Positions 49,347 through 49,773 of a stretch of DNA of 49,773 nt are shown one piece after another. The stretch comes from Isochrysis galbana (lineage: Eukaryota; Haptophyta; Isochrysidales; Isochrysidaceae): NCBI GenBank assembly GCA_018136815.1, contig CM030934.1, positions 1-49,773 on the forward strand. The letters run 5' to 3'. Each line of letters starts with the position of its first letter. The first letter of the stretch is position 1. A program made the position numbers and the translations under genes. A model generated the notes under the pieces. It had not been told where the DNA came from. It searched no databases and saw nothing but the letters and a program-made list of their open reading frames with translations.

Positions 49347-49773
49347 ATGCGCCGAACCCCCTGTCACCCCACCCTCCTTCTAGAACCACAGTCAGCTTGC
49401 AACCGCTGGCCGCTATCCTACTGTGTGGTGCGTGCCAAAGCGCAGCAACTACTCAATCTAGTATCCCGCCCCCCCCCCTTACACACACATTCCAGCGGTC
49501 TTCTCCCATTTGATGTGGTTGATCTGAATGATGGTTTTGATGAGCCCACGCGGTGTTCTAGTCGTTCTCTGCGTATCTCCCACTCCGACTATGCATGCCT
49601 TTTGCACCAGCCAATCGGTACGCCTCCAAGCTTCAACTCGAGCGGTTGCCGCATCAAATATGCTGGCATTCGTTCTCGCCGGATGGCGGCGTGGCCGTGC
49701 CAATGAGCACAACCACCTGACGCTCTCAATGGTTCATGGGCAGCTCTTGCGCCCACGACAAAGCCAGATTGAG
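49347..49773. other. Terminal region, nothing recognised
   Basis: No gene or repeat could be supported. The sequence runs off the window. Confidence 0.5.

Overview
This window is nuclear DNA of a GC-rich eukaryote, most likely a unicellular alga. The genes are spliced and start at ATG, and one intron appears to use a GC donor. The repertoire mixes a plant-type polygalacturonase, a Patched/Dispatched-like transporter and a SAC3 protein, and there are many homopolymer and simple-sequence tracts and much transposon DNA. A haptophyte would fit, but that placement is inference. Two 100-N assembly gaps lie at 19574-19673 and 35674-35773.

Layout. A two-exon ribosomal protein L24 gene (423-1269) is followed by about 2 kb with no recognisable gene. 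A 352-residue protein of unknown function with a poly-serine leader follows on the minus strand (3236-4294). From 4558 to 20970 the window is almost entirely mobile DNA: a hAT-like end, a LINE-like 3' part (4952-6399), a very large LTR retrotransposon on the minus strand (6400 into the gap at 19574) and a Tc1/mariner element (gap to 20970). From 21700 to 46668 host genes alternate with repeats: a Dispatched-like RND protein, a SAC3 protein with ankyrin repeats set inside the SAC3 domain, a GH28 polygalacturonase, a RidA protein, two unidentified reading frames, a membrane-anchored GLTP-fold protein, a threonine-aldolase-like enzyme and a rhodanese. The last 2.5 kb hold an internally deleted LINE-like element (47294-49329) between 17-bp target duplications.

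The standout is the LTR retrotransposon, at least 13.2 kb long. Its LTRs start TGTCGAG and the complete one ends GCGACA. Gag (818 aa) and Pol (2551 aa) are in the same frame, separated only by one UAG, so Pol is probably made by stop-codon readthrough. Pol runs as follows: a long Ser-rich leader, a cytosine-methyltransferase-like domain of the phage/bacterial PPC...ENP type, aspartic protease, reverse transcriptase, RNase H, a DD35E integrase with a GPY motif, and a C-terminal chromodomain. The 14-nt block touching the 3' LTR, which would act as the plus-strand primer, recurs exactly once inside pol, within the methyltransferase domain. A retroelement that reads histone marks through a chromodomain and may also write DNA methylation is the most interesting system here.

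The repeats are layered. A roughly 525-bp hAT-like element is interrupted by an 874-bp GC-rich retroposon with a 17-bp duplication, and a second 874-bp copy lies inverted nearby with its own 19-bp duplication. A related 535-bp hAT-like MITE at 44719 has a perfect 8-bp duplication. Most host introns whose ends can be placed are short and in phase 0.
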